A stretch of 64,000 nt of DNA. Source: Planctomycetaceae bacterium. GTDB lineage: Bacteria; Planctomycetota; Planctomycetia; Pirellulales; Lacipirellulaceae. Shown in pieces: positions 17,694 to 26,104 of the stretch; within the stretch, counting starts at the first letter, position 1; each line of letters begins with the position of its first letter. A program made the translations under genes and the position numbers. A model generated the notes under the pieces. That model saw nothing but the letters and a program-made list of their open reading frames with translations, did no database searches and was not told the DNA's origin. The stretch lies in the NCBI GenBank assembly GCA_002702655.1, contig PABB01000071.1:42604-106603 (forward strand), written 5' to 3'.

Positions 17694-17882
17694 TTACCTT
17701 TTAAGGCCGGCCTGTTTGAGAATCGACGCGGCCGTCTTCGGATGCAGTTCGTCGCCGGGCTTGCCGGCAACGGTCACCGTACCGGACTTTGTCGGGTGCT
17801 GAAATTGCCGATGGCTGCCGCGCTGCCGCACCTGCTGCCAGCCGTCGTCGGCAAGCAACTTGAGGATCTCGCGGACCTTCAT
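17694..17882 (-). CDS. hicA: HicA-family mRNA interferase toxin
   Basis: 62 aa, the usual length. MKVREILKLLADDGWQQVRQRGSHRQF carries the family's double-stranded RNA-binding-like fold with the catalytic histidine in GSHRQF; PTKSGTVTVAGKPGDELHPKTAASILKQAGL completes it. HicA cleaves mRNA when free of HicB. The pair sits between an acyl ligase and an aldehyde dehydrogenase, interrupting an otherwise metabolic run, which suggests a later insertion. Confidence 0.9.
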   Translation of the reverse strand: MKVREILKLLADDGWQQVRQRGSHRQFQHPTKSGTVTVAGKPGDELHPKTAASILKQAGLKR

Positions 17883-17896
17883 CTCGGACGCCCTTC

Positions 17897-19024
17897 TCAG
17901 TATACGCCGACTGTGGTTGCCTCAGCGAGTTTGTGAAACGGCCGCACGCCGCTCACGCCGTCCCACGGGTATCGCGCGTACGGTTTTTCGCGTTCGCCTT
18001 CGTCGCGTTCCATGAACCCGGGGACGAAGAATTCCTTGGTGAGCGTGGTCAGCTTCACGCGCCCTGTTTCGCCGTACTCCACGACGCGGTCGTAGTCGTC
18101 GAAGTCGACCACTTCGACCACGGCCCGGGGTTGGGGGGCGTGGTAGGTGATCTTGTAGCCGTTGTCTTTGGTGGCCGGTTCGCTGCAGGCCAGGCCCATC
18201 AGCGTGTTGCCGTAGGTGGGCGTCATGTAGATGCCGCTGGTCTCCGGGGGACCGCCGAAGAGTTCTTCGACGCAGAACCGCGTCCACTGCGGGGTGAACT
18301 CCGTGCCGCCCGAGAAGATGCCGGTGATGCCCTGCTCGGCGAGGCTCGTGCCGCGCTCTTCCAGTTCCAGGCACAGCGATTCGATCAGTTTGGGCGTGCC
18401 GAACATGCACTTCACGTCGTGGCCGGCGCCCAGAACAGTGATCGCCTGATCGATGCAGTGTTTTTTGTATTCTTCGAGGTGCTCCATCCACCCTTTCTTG
18501 ATCAGCTTGACGACCCACCGCGGATCCAGGTCGATACAGAAACAGATGCCGCCGCGGAATTGAGCGAGGTGCTCCACCGCCAGCCGCAGCCGCCGCGGGC
18601 CGCTGGGGCCGAGCATCAGCCAGTTCGACCCCGGCGGGAAATACTCGTCGGGCAGCGTTTCGCTGAACAGCGAATAGTCGGTGCGAAAATCTTCCATCGC
18701 GATCCGACTCTTCGGCACGCCCGTGGTGCCGCCGGTCTCAAACACGTAGACCGGCTTGTCGGCCAGGCCCTGCGGCACCCACCGCCGCACCGGCCCGCCG
18801 CGAAGCCACTCGTCCTGGAACTCCGGGAACTTTTTGAGGTCGTCGTAGCATTTGATCTCGGTGAGCGGATCAAACTTCAGCTCGCGCTTCTTCTCCAGCC
18901 AGAACGGGCAGCCGGTCGCGTCGTTGAAGTGCCAGGCGACCGTTTCGACGGTCTGGGCGTCAAGCGCCTCGCGGGCGGCGGCGATCGCCTCGTCGGCGGG
19001 GGGCGTGTGGGGAGCGGGATACAT
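17897..19024 (-). CDS. AMP-forming acyl-activating ligase, LuxE / phenylacetate-CoA-ligase-like
   Basis: 375 aa from the ATG at 19024 (MYPAPHTPP); the frame is open to 19198 but the extra stretch is arginine-rich and non-family. The P-loop YVFETGGTTGVPKSR (about 112-126), FSGGTEFTPQ, the motif PTYGNTLMGLACSEP and GETGRVKLTTLTKEFFVPGF follow the order of adenylate-forming enzymes. The length is that of LuxE-type acyl-protein synthetases and short PaaK-like ligases, without the full C-terminal domain of acyl-CoA synthetases. It would adenylate a carboxylic acid and pass it to CoA, a protein thiol or the adjacent reductase. Substrate unknown. Confidence 0.8.
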   Translation of the reverse strand: MYPAPHTPPADEAIAAAREALDAQTVETVAWHFNDATGCPFWLEKKRELKFDPLTEIKCYDDLKKFPEFQDEWLRGGPVRRWVPQGLADKPVYVFETGGTTGVPKSRIAMEDFRTDYSLFSETLPDEYFPPGSNWLMLGPSGPRRLRLAVEHLAQFRGGICFCIDLDPRWVVKLIKKGWMEHLEEYKKHCIDQAITVLGAGHDVKCMFGTPKLIESLCLELEERGTSLAEQGITGIFSGGTEFTPQWTRFCVEELFGGPPETSGIYMTPTYGNTLMGLACSEPATKDNGYKITYHAPQPRAVVEVVDFDDYDRVVEYGETGRVKLTTLTKEFFVPGFMERDEGEREKPYARYPWDGVSGVRPFHKLAEATTVGVY

Positions 19025-19257
19025 TGGCGGCAAGGGGTCACGAGAACGCCGCGCGGGGATTGCGCGCAGCAAAAATACAGTTGTCTCGTGACAATACCGC
19101 AGGAGCAACACGCGGACAACAAGCGACAGCGCGGACGGTGGGCCATCCCACGATGGCCGAGGCCAAACCCGTCGGTCGCCGGCAGCGGCGAGCGTCACAC
19201 GGCCTGGGCGCGCCGGCGGCGTGCGACGACGACTCCGCCCAAGACCTGAATTTCGAC

Positions 19258-19425
19258 CTACACAGACGTGGAAGACCGCTGGAGGCGCGTGATGACCAAT
19301 GCCATACCCCCGGCCGCGAGCGCAGCTAATCCGGCGCGAGCCCAGATGTCATCGACGCAAGAACGGCTTCCCATGAGGAATCCGCAGGCCAATCCGATAG
19401 CAACAATTCCCAATCGTCTAGCCAT
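19258..19425 (-). CDS. Small two-helix membrane protein (hypothetical)
   Basis: 55 codons from ATG 19423-19425 to TAG 19258-19260. It reads MARRLGIVAIGLACGFLMGS, then a short polar loop RSCVDDIWAR, then AGLAALAAGGMALVITRL and a polar end. Two hydrophobic segments of about 16 residues with a positive N-terminus fit a small inner-membrane protein with both ends inside. Too short for routine ORF calling; no homologue recognised. It could be a chance open frame. Confidence 0.4.
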   Translation of the reverse strand: MARRLGIVAIGLACGFLMGSRSCVDDIWARAGLAALAAGGMALVITRLQRSSTSV

Positions 19426-19451
19426 AATGACGGCGCTCGACTCCCTGAGGA

Positions 19452-19497
19452 ACCGCGTGCTTCTCCGCGTCCTCCGTGCCTCCGTGGTCTAATCCGT
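19452..19497. repeat. CACGGAGG-type intergenic repeat
   Basis: On the minus strand this reads GACCACGGAGGCACGGAGG followed by ACGCGGAGAAGCACGCGG, an array of 7-9 bp units built on CACGGAG. A related array lies at 36726-36746 and its inverted partner at 36861-36888. It lies between the small membrane ORF and the unknown gene at 19528. Confidence 0.55.
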
Positions 19498-19527
19498 ACC
19501 GGTTTGCCTCAGGCTAGAAAGCCTGAC

Positions 19528-19992
19528 CTACGCCTGCGACTTGGCGTCGTTGGGGGCGCTGCTCAGCTGCGCGAACACCTGGATCATGCCATTCAGGTGG
19601 GCCAGCCGCGGCCCGAAGCGGTCGACGAACTCGTTCATCATGAACTCGCCGTAGGACATGTCGTCGGCGGTGTCGTCGATCTCCTGAGTGATCCGCTCCA
19701 GGTAGTCGACCTGCACCCGGCTGAGCTGCTCGGCGGCGTCGCGGCAGGCGGCCGACAATTCCGGGTTAGCGTTTTTCCATTGATGCAGTTCCTGCGCCCG
19801 CTGCTTGTGCGACGCGGCCATGACGCTGACCAGCTCTTCCAGCAGTTCGTTGGTGCGGTCCTGAGCGGCGAGGACTTCGCGGAGCAACTCGGTCTGCTCG
19901 GTGGCGGCCACGGCCAAGACTTGCGGAGAACTAGTCGGCGTAACGTCGACTTGCGAATACATCGACAGCGCGGGCGGCTGGGTCTGCGACAT
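19528..19992 (-). CDS. Hypothetical helical protein
   Basis: 154 aa from the ATG at 19992 (MSQTQPPALSMYSQ); the frame extends to 20097 but that part is not protein-like. Residues about 30-60 (EQTELLREVLAAQDRTNELLEELVSVMAA) form a strong amphipathic or coiled-coil helix, and further helices follow (LSAACRDAAEQLSRVQVDYLERITQEIDDTADDMSYGEFMMNEFVDRFGPRLAHLNGMIQVFAQL). No signal peptide and no catalytic motif. Family not recognised. An SD-like AAGGA lies a short distance before the start. Confidence 0.65.
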   Translation of the reverse strand: MSQTQPPALSMYSQVDVTPTSSPQVLAVAATEQTELLREVLAAQDRTNELLEELVSVMAASHKQRAQELHQWKNANPELSAACRDAAEQLSRVQVDYLERITQEIDDTADDMSYGEFMMNEFVDRFGPRLAHLNGMIQVFAQLSSAPNDAKSQA

Positions 19993-20310
19993 GGATTCTT
20001 CGGTATCCTTTCTCGACAAGGAGTCCTGCTGCGTCGGCAGCAGCGATTGGCGTCCCTCGCAGGCGGCAAAACCGCTCGAGCGGAACGCTGGCGCCAATCG
20101 TCAGCGAGCGGCATCGCTTCCGTCCTTGACGATCGATCCTCTCAGTTTAGTCAAACTTGAAGATTTTTCTAGCATTGGGCAAAGGTTCCGGCAGACCGCC
20201 TGGGGGCTAAAGTCCCCGCGGCTCGCGTCCCGATCTTGGACGTGATCTCGCGCGGCGCCAGGGCCGATTGTCGAGCGACACCCGCTTGTCTTCACGAGGC
20301 CGCCGCAGGC

Positions 20311-20832
20311 ATGGATGCCGACGCGACTAACTCCTTGCCCGCCTTTGGGTTCCTGACGACCGTCCACCAGCCCGGCAGCGGGTATTACGGCGGATATCTG
20401 GTGCTGGCGCCGGGGGGCCGACCCCTGGAATTTCGCTGCACGACGCCCGTGCAGCCCAGCCGGGCCCAGGAAATCCTCTACGGCGCTTCGCTCCGATCGT
20501 ACCTGTTGGGGGAAATAATCGGGGGGGCGTTGCTGACCGAGGCGACCACCCCCGTCGCCGCAATTGTGATCGATAGCGAGGAGATGGCCGAGATCGCCGC
20601 CCTGCGGCGCGAGCCCGTGATTATCGTCGACGCCGGCGGCCAGGCGACGCTCGCCACGCCCGAGTTCGCCGGAACCAATCAACCGACGGCCGACGAATTG
20701 CTCGCGCCGCTGACAGCGCGCGTCGACCTGCTGGAGCCCTTCGACCGCATCCGCGCCGCGTTGCGCGAGGCGCATGACATGGCAGCCCACCACGCCGAGC
20801 AGCACGATGACGACGCCCGCCATGCCGCCTGA
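20311..20832 (+). CDS. Unknown protein encoded with an SNF2 helicase
   Basis: 173 aa from ATG 20311 (MDADATNSLPAFGFLTTVHQPG); an upstream ATG at 20236 is possible but adds an unlikely sequence. It begins with a glycine/aromatic-rich strand region GYYGGYLVLAPGGRPLEFRC, then SRAQEILYGASLRSYLLGEIIGGALL (helical, not a membrane span), a strand-rich VAAIVIDSEEMAEIAAL and a C-terminal helix. It overlaps the start of the SNF2 helicase gene, so the two are probably translated together. The pairing suggests a helicase partner. No family recognised. Confidence 0.65.
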   Translation: MDADATNSLPAFGFLTTVHQPGSGYYGGYLVLAPGGRPLEFRCTTPVQPSRAQEILYGASLRSYLLGEIIGGALLTEATTPVAAIVIDSEEMAEIAALRREPVIIVDAGGQATLATPEFAGTNQPTADELLAPLTARVDLLEPFDRIRAALREAHDMAAHHAEQHDDDARHAA

Positions 20833-22618
20833 GCCCCGCCCGGACGCGGTCTGCGCCCGGCCCGCGATTCACGCGCCCTGGTCGCTGCGACTGACACGGG
20901 CGGCGATCGCCGTGATCGCGCGCGAGGACTTGCAGTTGGCGACTTCATCGAACGGTGCGCGGGCTGCGTCGCTTTCGACCGAACAACTTGGAATTGCGCC
21001 GCCGCAAACCGCTGGCGTGTCGCTGCCGCAGTGGACCGTGCGCTGCGTCGGTCGCGAATTCGGCGCCACGACTGCCGCGCAGAGTTGGTTCAAGCAAGCC
21101 CAGGACGCCCGCACGGACGACTCGCAACAAACGGGCAGTGCGCCTTCGCCTGCGTCGCGGTCGATGGCGACCCGCACGCGGATTGCTCCGCCGCGCGACG
21201 TGGTCAAGTTCGCCGACCGACTGCAATACCTGCTGCAGCCGCCGTTGGAGCAGTTGCTCGCAGCCGATGCGCTCAGTCTGCCGCATGCCCCGTTTCCTTA
21301 CCAGTGGGAGGGCATCGCGTACCTGCTGCCGCGCCACGAGGCGGTGTTGGCCGACGAAATGGGTTTGGGCAAGACGATGCAAGCCGCTGTCGCGCTGCGC
21401 GTGCTTGCCTTTCAGGGGCAACTTCGCCGGGCGCTGCTCGTGGCGCCCAAACCGCTGGTGACCAACTGGCAACGCGAATTCGCGCAGTGGGCGCCCGAGC
21501 TGCCGGTGGCGGTGGTCGAAGGCGACCAGACGACGCGCGAGTGGATTTGGCGCCGCGACTTTGCCGGCGTGCTGATCGTCAATTACGAGTTGGCCGTCCG
21601 CGACCGCGAGCTTGCCGCCGCCGCCACGCCGTTTGACGTGGTGCTGATCGACGAGGCGCAGCGCGTGAAGAATCCCTCCGGCGCCACCAACCACGCGATC
21701 TGCAGCTTGCCGCGCAAACGCAGTTGGGCGCTCACCGGCACGCCGATCGAAAACAGCGTCGACGACCTGGCCGGGATTTTTGAATTCGTTTCGCCGGGCC
21801 GGGTGCGTCCGCAGATGCGGGTCAAGGACGTGCGCGACGCCGTGACCGACCATGTCTTGCGGCGTACTAAGGACGCGGTCCTGTCGGACTTGCCCCCCAA
21901 AATGATTCGCGACGCCGAGTTGCCGCTGGCGCCAGAGCAACTGGAGAGCTACCGCCGGGCGGAAGACGACGGCGTGGTGCGGCTCGCCGACATGGGCGCC
22001 GAGTTGACCATTCAGCACGTGTTTGAATTGGTGCTGCGGCTCAAACAGATCTGCAACTTCGACCCCGCGACCGGCGCCAGCGCCAAGTACGACTGGCTGG
22101 CCGCCGACCTGGAAGAATGCGCCGCCAGCGGCCGAAAGGCAATCGTGTTCAGCCAGTGGGTCGAGACGATCGAGCAACTCGCGGGGCGACTCGACCGCTT
22201 CAATCCGCTGCAGTTCCACGGCCGCATACCCAGTCGCCGACGCGACGGGGTGATCAACGAGTTTCGCGACAACCCCGATCGGCACGTGCTGCTGATGAGC
22301 TACGGCGCCGGCAGCGTGGGGCTCAACCTTCAATTCTGCGAATACGTGTTCCTGTTCGATCGCTGGTGGAATCCCGCAGTGGAAGACCAAGCGATCAATC
22401 GCGCTCACCGCATCGGCGCCAAGGGGCCGGTGACTGTCACGCGGTTTCTGTCGACCGACACCATCGAAGAGCGGATTCACCGCGTGCTGGAAGAGAAACG
22501 CGAGTTGTTCGACGCCGTGTTCGGCGGACCGGAACCGGGCAGCCGCCGCGGTCTGTCACGCAGCGAAGTGTTCGCGCTGTTCAATCTGCCGGAGCCGCCG
22601 GCATCCGCGGCGGCGTAG
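20807..22618 (+). CDS. SNF2-family DEAD/DEAH-box ATPase (helicase-like)
   Basis: 603 aa from the ATG at 20807; 20774 and 20822 are alternatives, all within the preceding gene. An N-terminal region of about 150 aa of unknown function is followed by the two RecA lobes. Lobe 1 has motif I DEMGLGKTMQ, Ia LLVAPKPLVTNWQREFAQW, II DEAQ (in VVLIDEAQRVKNP) and III ALTGTPIENS. Lobe 2 has IVFSQWVETIEQL, LLMSYGAGSVGLNLQ and VI NRAHRIGAKGPV. These proteins translocate on DNA and remodel protein-DNA complexes such as RNA polymerase (RapA/HepA). No zinc-finger SWIM domain is seen. No restriction or defence partner is visible apart from the unknown upstream gene. Confidence 0.9.
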   Translation: MTTPAMPPEPRPDAVCARPAIHAPWSLRLTRAAIAVIAREDLQLATSSNGARAASLSTEQLGIAPPQTAGVSLPQWTVRCVGREFGATTAAQSWFKQAQDARTDDSQQTGSAPSPASRSMATRTRIAPPRDVVKFADRLQYLLQPPLEQLLAADALSLPHAPFPYQWEGIAYLLPRHEAVLADEMGLGKTMQAAVALRVLAFQGQLRRALLVAPKPLVTNWQREFAQWAPELPVAVVEGDQTTREWIWRRDFAGVLIVNYELAVRDRELAAAATPFDVVLIDEAQRVKNPSGATNHAICSLPRKRSWALTGTPIENSVDDLAGIFEFVSPGRVRPQMRVKDVRDAVTDHVLRRTKDAVLSDLPPKMIRDAELPLAPEQLESYRRAEDDGVVRLADMGAELTIQHVFELVLRLKQICNFDPATGASAKYDWLAADLEECAASGRKAIVFSQWVETIEQLAGRLDRFNPLQFHGRIPSRRRDGVINEFRDNPDRHVLLMSYGAGSVGLNLQFCEYVFLFDRWWNPAVEDQAINRAHRIGAKGPVTVTRFLSTDTIEERIHRVLEEKRELFDAVFGGPEPGSRRGLSRSEVFALFNLPEPPASAAA

Positions 22619-23089
22619 CGACGGCGCCGCTTCCTTCGCCTGAGTCGCGTGCCGAGCAACTTCCCCCAATTTGCGAAATCGCGGGCCTGAATCTCGCAGC
22701 CTGCTGGACATCCGCGGTTGAGCGCGCGCATTCTACGCTCCGCGGTCGGGACATCAGTCCTGCTGCTCCGCTCCTCTTCGTTTAACTTCTCTATTTCAAC
22801 TCGCCTCTGACGGCGACTTCGCTAGCACTTCGCGGCGCCTCGTCCGCGCTGGTCTATGCGTCGCCGACCGACCGACTTTTCTGACCCCAGGAGGCCAACC
22901 AAGCGGCCCCCGGCTGGTTCTGGAAGTGTCTCGCGGCCCCAATCCGCGAGCATCGACGGGGTCAGCTTGGGGCGAGCGACTGCGCGACGCGACGCCACGC
23001 GCGTTCTGCCAACAGACGACACAAGCCACGGCGTTCGTTTCGACTCGCATCAATCCATTGCTGCAGCACACTTGTTTCAGAGGAAGCTC
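22619..23089. other. Gene-free stretch before the PEP-CTERM gene
   Basis: About 470 bp. Open frames here are short and compositionally poor. CTGACCCC near 22880 and GGGGTCAG near 22960 are complementary at a distance of about 75 bp and could fold in the leader of the PEP-CTERM mRNA. No tRNA, riboswitch core or promoter consensus was recognised. A good ribosome-binding site (AGAGGAAG) precedes the next gene. Confidence 0.5.
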
Positions 23090-23908
23090 ATGAAGACCGC
23101 AATCTCATCGACTCTGGCAGTCGGCGCCCTGCTGTGTGGCGCCCACGCCGCCCAGGCTGTCGACTGGACCCAATACGGCAACTACACCGACGTAGCCGTG
23201 CACGAACATTTCCTGACGCCGCTCAACTCGCTGGGCGTCAACGCAGACGAGAACACCTGGAGCTCGCCGACCTCCACAACCGCCGCCGATCAAATCAACG
23301 CTTACCCGGACGACGGGTTCACAGCCAACTTTGGCGGCTTTCGATTTCTCGACGAAGCGACGAACCCGGGCGGCGGTTCTAGCGCAGCGTTTGGCGGCGA
23401 CCTGTACTTCATTCGCAGCGACTACGATCCGATCGGCAGCCCCGACGGTTACACGCGGATTTCCGGGCTGACGCCCGGGCAGAACTACAGCGTCGCGCTG
23501 TTCTCAATCCAAGGCGGCGCGAAGGACACGCTGTCCATCAGCCTAGACCTGGGCGCCACCTGGAGCACGCCCATCGACACGCCCGTGATCGACGCTGCCG
23601 TTGGCGCCGGGACGGCCGACTGGCTTGCTCACTCCACGACCGACGCCATCGGCACGGCCGTGCCGGGCGATTCGTCTGTCGCGAAGGACGGCGACACCCG
23701 CTATCGCATTCTCGTCGGCTACCAAACTGCTGATGCGGCGGGCGAGGTCATTGTCGGCTTCCGCGATCCCAACCTGCGATCGACCGGCGGCAGCAGCGAC
23801 CGTGGCCGAATCGACGGCTTTGCCGTCGCGGCCGTGCCGGAGCCCACGACCGTTGCGCTGGCCGGACTGAGCATGATTGCCTTGCTGGCCCGCCGACGTC
23901 GGATCTAG
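23090..23908 (+). CDS. Secreted PEP-CTERM protein
   Basis: 272 aa from ATG 23090, preceded by AGAGGAAGCTC as ribosome-binding site. Signal peptide MKTAISSTLAVGALLCGAHA with cleavage after AQA. The mature part is acidic, rich in Asp, Gly, Thr and Tyr, with NYSVALFSIQGGAKDTLSISLDLG and strand-like segments, probably a beta-sandwich. The C-terminus VPEPTTVALAGLSMIALLARRRRI is a complete PEP-CTERM sorting signal (PEP, hydrophobic helix, Arg cluster) recognised by exosortase-type systems. Function unknown. A strong terminator follows, so it is probably monocistronic and well expressed. Confidence 0.88.
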   Translation: MKTAISSTLAVGALLCGAHAAQAVDWTQYGNYTDVAVHEHFLTPLNSLGVNADENTWSSPTSTTAADQINAYPDDGFTANFGGFRFLDEATNPGGGSSAAFGGDLYFIRSDYDPIGSPDGYTRISGLTPGQNYSVALFSIQGGAKDTLSISLDLGATWSTPIDTPVIDAAVGAGTADWLAHSTTDAIGTAVPGDSSVAKDGDTRYRILVGYQTADAAGEVIVGFRDPNLRSTGGSSDRGRIDGFAVAAVPEPTTVALAGLSMIALLARRRRI

Positions 23909-23940
23909 CCGCGCAACTGCTTCACGACGACATTCTCCTT

Positions 23941-23974
23941 GCAGGCCGCTCTTCGGAGCGGCCTGCGTTTTTTT
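23941..23974 (+). terminator. Intrinsic terminator with UUCG tetraloop
   Basis: GCAGGCCGCTC (23941-23951) pairs perfectly with GAGCGGCCTGC (23956-23966) around a TTCG loop and is followed by G and seven T residues (23968-23974). It lies 32 bp after the PEP-CTERM gene stop. Confidence 0.95.
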
Positions 23975-24445
23975 ATCGCGCGGTCTCTTCGCTTGGATGA
24001 GGTGATTCTGACACTCTCCCCCAGTCAATGCCCCTGCCAACGAAGCAGCGTTGGCGGCAACTAGGCCGTCACAATCCGGAGACGAGGCCGCAGACTGGGG
24101 CGACTTGTCACCTGCAGGAGCGCGCGAAGGATATCCCCTCCCGTCACTCAAGACACCGAGCCCGGCTCTGCAAAGACGTTCATCCTGCCCGCGCGGCGAG
24201 TCGCGGACCTAGCAGCAGGGCGCTCGCGGCGTCTGCTACGGTTCTGCGGATTCTAACGCCGCGGGTCGACTGCTCGCCACCGGCGCTTCTGCCGTCGCGA
24301 GCCGCGGTGCGCCGGCAATGCTATGGTTTTCCAGACCATTTCAGGCCCGTTTTCGGCTGCCTGCGCAGCGACGGTCTGCATTCGGCCGCCGACGCGGATG
24401 GTCTCACCCGGTCATTGCTCCACCTTCGTTGCTCGCTGACTTGCC
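23975..24445. other. Gene-free stretch before motA
   Basis: About 470 bp between the terminator and motA. Open frames here lack coding character. It should contain the motA promoter, but neither a sigma-28 nor a sigma-54 consensus with correct spacing was convincing. Confidence 0.45.
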
Positions 24446-25219
24446 ATGGATCTCGCCTCAGTTATCGGCTTCATCGCTGCCCTCGCGCTGGTGGCGGGAG
24501 CGATCATCATCGGCGGCGGCAACTTTGCCGCGTTCATCGACTATCCGTCGCTGATGGTCGTGATCGGCGGCGCCTTGGCGGCCGCGCTGATCTCGTTCCC
24601 CTTGGGCAATTTCTTCGCCACGATCAAAGTCGCCATGCGGGTGTTCATGTACAAGCTGGACTCGATTCCCCGGCTGATCGACGAGTTGGTCAGCCTGGCC
24701 GAGACGGCCCGCCGCGACGGTTTGCTCGCCCTGGAGTCGAAGATCGGCGAGTTGGAAAGCCCGTTCGTCGTGCTGGGGATCCAGATGGCGGTGGACGGCA
24801 CGCGGCCCGAGGTGATGGAAGACATCCTGCGCACCGAGGTCGACGCCGTGGCCACCCGTCACCGCGACGGCAAGGCGGTGCTCGACTGCATGGGTCGGTT
24901 CGCGCCGGCGTTCGGCATGATCGGCACGCTGATTGGTCTGATCATCATGTTGGGCGACATGAGCGATCCCTCGAAGATCGGGCAAGGCATGGCGGTCGCG
25001 TTGCTCACCACGCTGTACGGCGCCATCGCGTCGAACTGCGTGTTCTTGCCGTTTGCCGAGAAGCTGGGCTTTACCAACAAACAAGAACTGCTGGCCATGG
25101 AGATCGCCATTCGCGGCATCATGGCCATCCAAAGCGGCGAGAATCCGCGGGTGATCGAGCAGAAACTCAACACGTTTATTCCGCCGAAACTGCGGGCCGC
25201 TGACGACGCGGCCGCGTAG
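24446..25219 (+). CDS. motA: Flagellar motor stator protein MotA
   Basis: 257 aa with four membrane segments, the first at about 5-22 (SVIGFIAALALVAGAIII) and the last two at about 150-170 and 182-200 (FAPAFGMIGTLIGLIIMLG and VALLTTLYGAIASNCVFLPFA). The cytoplasmic loop keeps the rotor-facing charges: SLAETARRDGLLALESK with Arg89/90 and Glu97 where E. coli has Arg90 and Glu98. It forms the proton or sodium channel with MotB. First gene of motA-motB-fliL-fliN. Confidence 0.95.
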   Translation: MDLASVIGFIAALALVAGAIIIGGGNFAAFIDYPSLMVVIGGALAAALISFPLGNFFATIKVAMRVFMYKLDSIPRLIDELVSLAETARRDGLLALESKIGELESPFVVLGIQMAVDGTRPEVMEDILRTEVDAVATRHRDGKAVLDCMGRFAPAFGMIGTLIGLIIMLGDMSDPSKIGQGMAVALLTTLYGAIASNCVFLPFAEKLGFTNKQELLAMEIAIRGIMAIQSGENPRVIEQKLNTFIPPKLRAADDAAA

Positions 25220-25230
25220 CGCCGGCGGCG

Positions 25231-25310
25231 GGTGATTGGCGACTGGTGATTGGTGATTCGTAACAAGTGATCGAGGCCTCGCGCCTCCAGCCTCAAGCCT
25301 CGCGTCTCGC
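25231..25310 (+). repeat. Two-part heptad array between motA and motB
   Basis: 25231-25258 is four 7-bp units: GGTGATT, GGCGACT, GGTGATT, GGTGATT. 25276-25310 is five units: GCCTCGC, GCCTCCA, GCCTCAA, GCCTCGC, GTCTCGC. The second array ends 2 bp before the motB ATG, leaving no room for a Shine-Dalgarno sequence. Confidence 0.85.
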
Positions 25311-25312
25311 AC

Positions 25313-26056
25313 ATGGCCGTTGAAGAAGAACCAGATCCTGGCGTCCCCGAGTGGGTGGTCACGTTCGGCGACATGATGTCGCTGCTGCTGACTTTCTTCA
25401 TCATGCTGGTGTCGATGAGCGAAATCAAAGAGGACGAAAAGTATCAGGCGACCGTCGAATCGTTTCGCGAGATCCTGGGGCACGACAAAACCATGGCGTC
25501 GCTGATCCCCGGCAACAGTCCCTCGAAACGCAACAGCGTGATGCAGGAACACGTGATGATGATGGGCCGCGCCAAGCGATTCGACACGCACAACGGCGGC
25601 CAACAGGTCAAATCGGTCGTGGGCGACCATCAGCGGGTGCAGATCGTCCGCCCCGGCGACGACACGACCGCCGGCGGCGTCGTGTACTTCGGCGGCAACA
25701 CGGTCAAGCTGTCGGAAGAGAACCGCCGCGACCTCGACCTGATTATCGAACAGATCAAAGGCAAGCCGCAGAAGATCGAAATCCGCGGCCACACGAGCAA
25801 AGCGCCGATTGATCCGGCGTCCGGCTTCCGCGACCACTACGATCTGGCGTTTGCCCGCTGCCGCGAGGTGCGGAACTATCTGATTCAGCAACAAATTTCG
25901 CCGGAGCGAATTCGCCTTGGCTCGGCCGGCGACAGCGAGCCGATCTATACCGGGGTCGACGCCGAACTGCTGCGCCGCAACGCCCGCGTGCAAATCCTGA
26001 TGTGGGACGAGCGCGTCGAGGATTTCTCCGGTTCCAACACCGACTCGCCCCAATAG
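25313..26056 (+). CDS. motB: Flagellar motor stator protein MotB
   Basis: 247 aa. WVVTFGDMMSLLLTFFIMLVSMSE (about 14-37) is the single membrane helix, with the ion-conducting Asp20. The C-terminal OmpA-like peptidoglycan-binding domain (about 120-235) has VKLSEENRRDLDLIIEQIK, KIEIRGHTSKAPID and LAFARCREVRNYLIQQQISPERIRLGSAGDSEP, ending NARVQILMWDE. It anchors the MotA ring to the cell wall. No Shine-Dalgarno sequence is visible; the upstream leader is a repeat array. Confidence 0.95.
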   Translation: MAVEEEPDPGVPEWVVTFGDMMSLLLTFFIMLVSMSEIKEDEKYQATVESFREILGHDKTMASLIPGNSPSKRNSVMQEHVMMMGRAKRFDTHNGGQQVKSVVGDHQRVQIVRPGDDTTAGGVVYFGGNTVKLSEENRRDLDLIIEQIKGKPQKIEIRGHTSKAPIDPASGFRDHYDLAFARCREVRNYLIQQQISPERIRLGSAGDSEPIYTGVDAELLRRNARVQILMWDERVEDFSGSNTDSPQ

Positions 26057-26104
26057 TCCCTCATGTGCCGGCAGCGGCGTCACGCCGCTCCGGGGAGAAT
26101 CGCG

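Noticed and set aside
19268-19492. 74-aa plus-strand frame near 19.3 kb
   Set aside because: Runs through the CACGGAGG repeat and lacks a plausible structure; the minus-strand small membrane frame is more protein-like.
24458-26083. 541-aa minus-strand frame across motA and motB
   Set aside because: Composition of an antisense shadow (His/Arg/Gln-rich); motA and motB are unmistakable.
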